Below, one piece after another: positions 5,439 to 6,706 of a DNA stretch of 6,706 bases. Origin of the DNA: Clostridia bacterium (lineage in GTDB: Bacteria > Bacillota > Clostridia > Oscillospirales > QAMX01); the NCBI GenBank assembly GCA_017547975.1, contig JAFYNU010000550.1:1-6706 (forward strand), written 5' to 3'. The translations under genes and the position numbers were made by a program. Position 1 is the stretch's first letter; each line of letters opens with the position of its first letter. The notes under the pieces were generated by a model. That model saw only the letters and a program-made list of their open reading frames with translations, made no database searches and was not told the origin of the DNA.

Positions 5439-5456
5439 GTACAGAAGCTTCTGAAC
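5439..5456. promoter_or_regulatory. Palindrome at the transcription start of the XRE gene, candidate operator
   Basis: GTACAGAAGCTTCTGAAC is an 18-bp dyad with a perfect 12-bp core (CAGAAGCTTCTG, 5442-5453) and one mismatched pair outside it. It lies 4 bases after the -10 box, over the predicted start of transcription and upstream of the ribosome binding site (5464-5470). XRE/Cro-type regulators bind short dyads and often repress their own genes, so autorepression by the product of 5478-6245 is inferred. As RNA it would form a weak hairpin with no room for a loop, which makes a DNA operator more likely. Confidence 0.5.
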
Positions 5457-5477
5457 ACGAAATAAGGAGACGATACC

Positions 5478-6245
5478 ATGAAGATCAGCATCGGAACCAA
5501 CCTGAAGAACCTTCGGCAAAAGAAGGGCATGACCCAGGAGGGATTGGCGGAGCTTTTGGGGGTGTCCCCCCAGGCGGTCAGCCGGTGGGAGAATGACTCG
5601 GCATACCCCGATATCACTCTGCTACCCGGACTTGCCCTGTTTTTTGACGTTTCGGTGGATGCCCTGGTGGGTATGGATGAGATCCGCCGGGGGGAGGCTG
5701 TGGCGGAATTGCATACGGAAATCCACAATCTTGTGGAGACTGGGAAAATAGAGGAAGCCATCCGGCTTGCCCGGGAGAGTGTCAAACGCTATCCCGGCGA
5801 TACGGGACTGCTTGTGACCCTGGGGGAAACCCTGGCCCACGCAGGAGATGCCGGGGCAGTGGCTGAAGCCGTCACCCTGTTCAAACGGGCTTTGGCTATG
5901 GATGGGGTCAGTATGAAGGCCAAAGCAACCGTTAGCGCCAACCTAATCTTCCTCTACCTTCGTCTCGGACGAACGGAGGAGGCGGCAGGTACGGTAAAAT
6001 CGCTCTCTCACGTATGGGAAAGCCGGGAGGTCATGCTCCCCGAACTTGCGGAAGGGGAGGAATATGCCAAGGCCCTTGGGGAAGCCATCCGGAAGGTATT
6101 GGTCTATTTTGTTATGAAGATCGAACTGGCGGAGGGGAGAACCGCGGGGGAAATCCCCGATTACTTCCAGCTTGGGGTGGACTTCACCCCCAGAATGAGC
6201 GATGAAGAACTGCTCCGCAGGGTGGAAGTGTTTTTAAAGCAATAA
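5478..6245 (+). CDS. XRE-family helix-turn-helix regulator with TPR-like C-terminal domain
   Basis: 255 residues. The N-terminal HTH (about 7-62) is typical: LKNLRQKKGMTQEGLAELLG, then VSPQAVSRWENDSAYPDI with the recognition helix around 30-38, then LLPGLALFFDVSVDALVGMD. Residues 75-175 form helical pairs resembling tetratricopeptide repeats (GKIEEAIRLARESVKRYPGD; AEAVTLFKRALAMDG; LYLRLGRTEEAAGTVKSL), usually a protein- or peptide-binding scaffold; the last 80 residues are unassigned. AAGGAGA (5464-5470) precedes the ATG by seven bases. It has its own -10 and palindromic candidate operator and is followed by a strong terminator, so it is probably a single-gene unit, although read-through from the operon upstream cannot be excluded. 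It could respond to a peptide or partner protein, as other HTH-TPR regulators do, but neither ligand nor targets are visible. Confidence 0.9.
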   Translation: MKISIGTNLKNLRQKKGMTQEGLAELLGVSPQAVSRWENDSAYPDITLLPGLALFFDVSVDALVGMDEIRRGEAVAELHTEIHNLVETGKIEEAIRLARESVKRYPGDTGLLVTLGETLAHAGDAGAVAEAVTLFKRALAMDGVSMKAKATVSANLIFLYLRLGRTEEAAGTVKSLSHVWESREVMLPELAEGEEYAKALGEAIRKVLVYFVMKIELAEGRTAGEIPDYFQLGVDFTPRMSDEELLRRVEVFLKQ

Positions 6246-6251
6246 GAAAAG

Positions 6252-6283
6252 GCCGTCACGCGCAAGCGTGACGGCTGATTTTT
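6252..6283. terminator. Bidirectional intrinsic terminator between convergent genes
   Basis: GCCGTCACGC (6252-6261), loop GCAA, and GCGTGACGGC (6266-6275) make a perfect 10-bp GC-rich stem with a GNRA-type tetraloop, seven bases after the stop of the XRE gene. On the plus strand TTTTT follows at 6279-6283; on the minus strand the stem is followed by CTTTTCTT (6250-6243). It can therefore serve both convergent genes. The plus-strand T run overlaps the stop codon (6284-6282) of the minus-strand gene, so the minus gene has almost no spacer. Confidence 0.92.
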
Positions 6284-6706
6284 ATGATTCGGAGCAGTAT
6301 TTGGCTAAAATTCGCCCGACCTGCAGGGCCAGCTCGTCGGGGGTCCAACCGTCGTATTGGAGGACATCGTCGTAGTAGGATAGATTTTTGACACGACCGT
6401 TTTCCACCCGATACACGGTGTACGCATCCACCTGAAAGCTGTTGTTCCCATCCATGCTTCCCATCAGGAACCACTCACTGCCCTCCACCAGGTGGGAGTC
6501 GGCACTATGGTAGTTGATTTTGGGCAGAGGACGCAGATCGCCGGGCTCGGCATCCCCCCAATAGCAATCGATTACCTTCATGCGGAGCGTACCCTCATCC
6601 ATCACCACCTGTCCCCAAAGGCACATATCGTAGGAATATACGTCCGCCATGTATGCCACCGAGGGGCCGTAGTCCAGGATTTGCAGAAAGGGGAGTCGGT
6701 CCTTCA
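6282..6706 (-). CDS. Unrecognised protein, C-terminal part (5' end outside or at the window edge)
   Basis: The minus-strand frame is open from the window edge to the TAA at 6284-6282, giving 140 complete codons plus the stop. It reads KDRLPFLQILDYG at the edge and continues with AYMADVYSYDMCLWGQVVMD, YWGDAEPGDLRPLPKINYHS, EGSEWFLMGSMDGNNSFQVD, AYTVYRVENGRVKNLSYYDD and ends LAKYCSES. The two bases before the first lysine codon are TG, so the true start could be an ATG, GTG or TTG cut by the edge, or lie further upstream. In-frame GTG (6659) and ATG (6650) codons inside lack a ribosome binding site. No family is recognised: it is acidic, rich in aromatic residues and predicted mostly beta strand, without a membrane segment in the visible part. 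It is convergent with the XRE gene and uses the shared terminator. Confidence 0.75.
   Translation of the reverse strand, partial: KDRLPFLQILDYGPSVAYMADVYSYDMCLWGQVVMDEGTLRMKVIDCYWGDAEPGDLRPLPKINYHSADSHLVEGSEWFLMGSMDGNNSFQVDAYTVYRVENGRVKNLSYYDDVLQYDGWTPDELALQVGRILAKYCSES

Noticed and set aside
4941..5519. Minus-strand open frame across the accessory gene and the XRE promoter
   Set aside because: It covers a promoter, a dyad and two supported genes, and its product shows no motif.

Overview
The window looks like chromosomal DNA from a low- to mid-GC Gram-positive bacterium, most likely a Clostridia-type Firmicute. The reasons are strong AGGAGG-type ribosome binding sites before most genes, a FemXAB-family cell-wall enzyme, an OmpR/HAMP-kinase two-component pair, and a base composition in the mid-50s percent GC judged by eye. 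No RNA genes, insertion sequences or CRISPR arrays were seen.

Layout. (1) Positions 1-326, minus strand: the first 108 codons of a cytoplasmic GH13 alpha-amylase-type enzyme, cut by the window edge, with its own -10 box and a 14-bp perfect palindrome next to it. (2) Positions 327-560: a non-coding spacer with that promoter, a terminator hairpin for the next operon and an unexplained 13-bp inverted repeat. (3) Positions 561-2387, minus strand: a two-gene operon, first a FemX-type peptidoglycan bridge transferase, then a membrane-anchored VanY-type D,D-carboxypeptidase. (4) Positions 2388-2556: a compact divergent control region. (5) Positions 2557-5366, plus strand: a three-gene operon of response regulator, sensor kinase and an unrecognised membrane-anchored extracytoplasmic protein, with end-to-start or overlapping junctions. 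(6) Positions 5478-6245, plus strand: an XRE helix-turn-helix regulator with a TPR-like C-terminus and a palindrome at its predicted transcription start. (7) Positions 6252-6706: a terminator shared with a convergent, unrecognised minus-strand gene that runs off the window.

How it fits together. The most informative signal is in the divergent control region. A 16-bp sequence, TGATGCCGTTTTGATG, occurs twice as a perfect inverted repeat, one copy facing each operon. Each copy holds two TGATG half-sites 11 bp apart, the arrangement usual for OmpR/PhoB-family binding, and each ends exactly 11 bp before a -10 box that has no good -35. This suggests that the response regulator activates both its own operon and the FemX/VanY-type operon, making the region a self-amplifying cell-envelope stress module: the kinase (and perhaps its accessory protein) senses something outside the membrane and the output is altered peptidoglycan cross-bridges and trimmed stem peptides. 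The gene content recalls the VanR/VanS, VanK (Fem-like) and VanY parts of glycopeptide-resistance clusters, but no vanHAX-type genes are present here, so resistance cannot be claimed.
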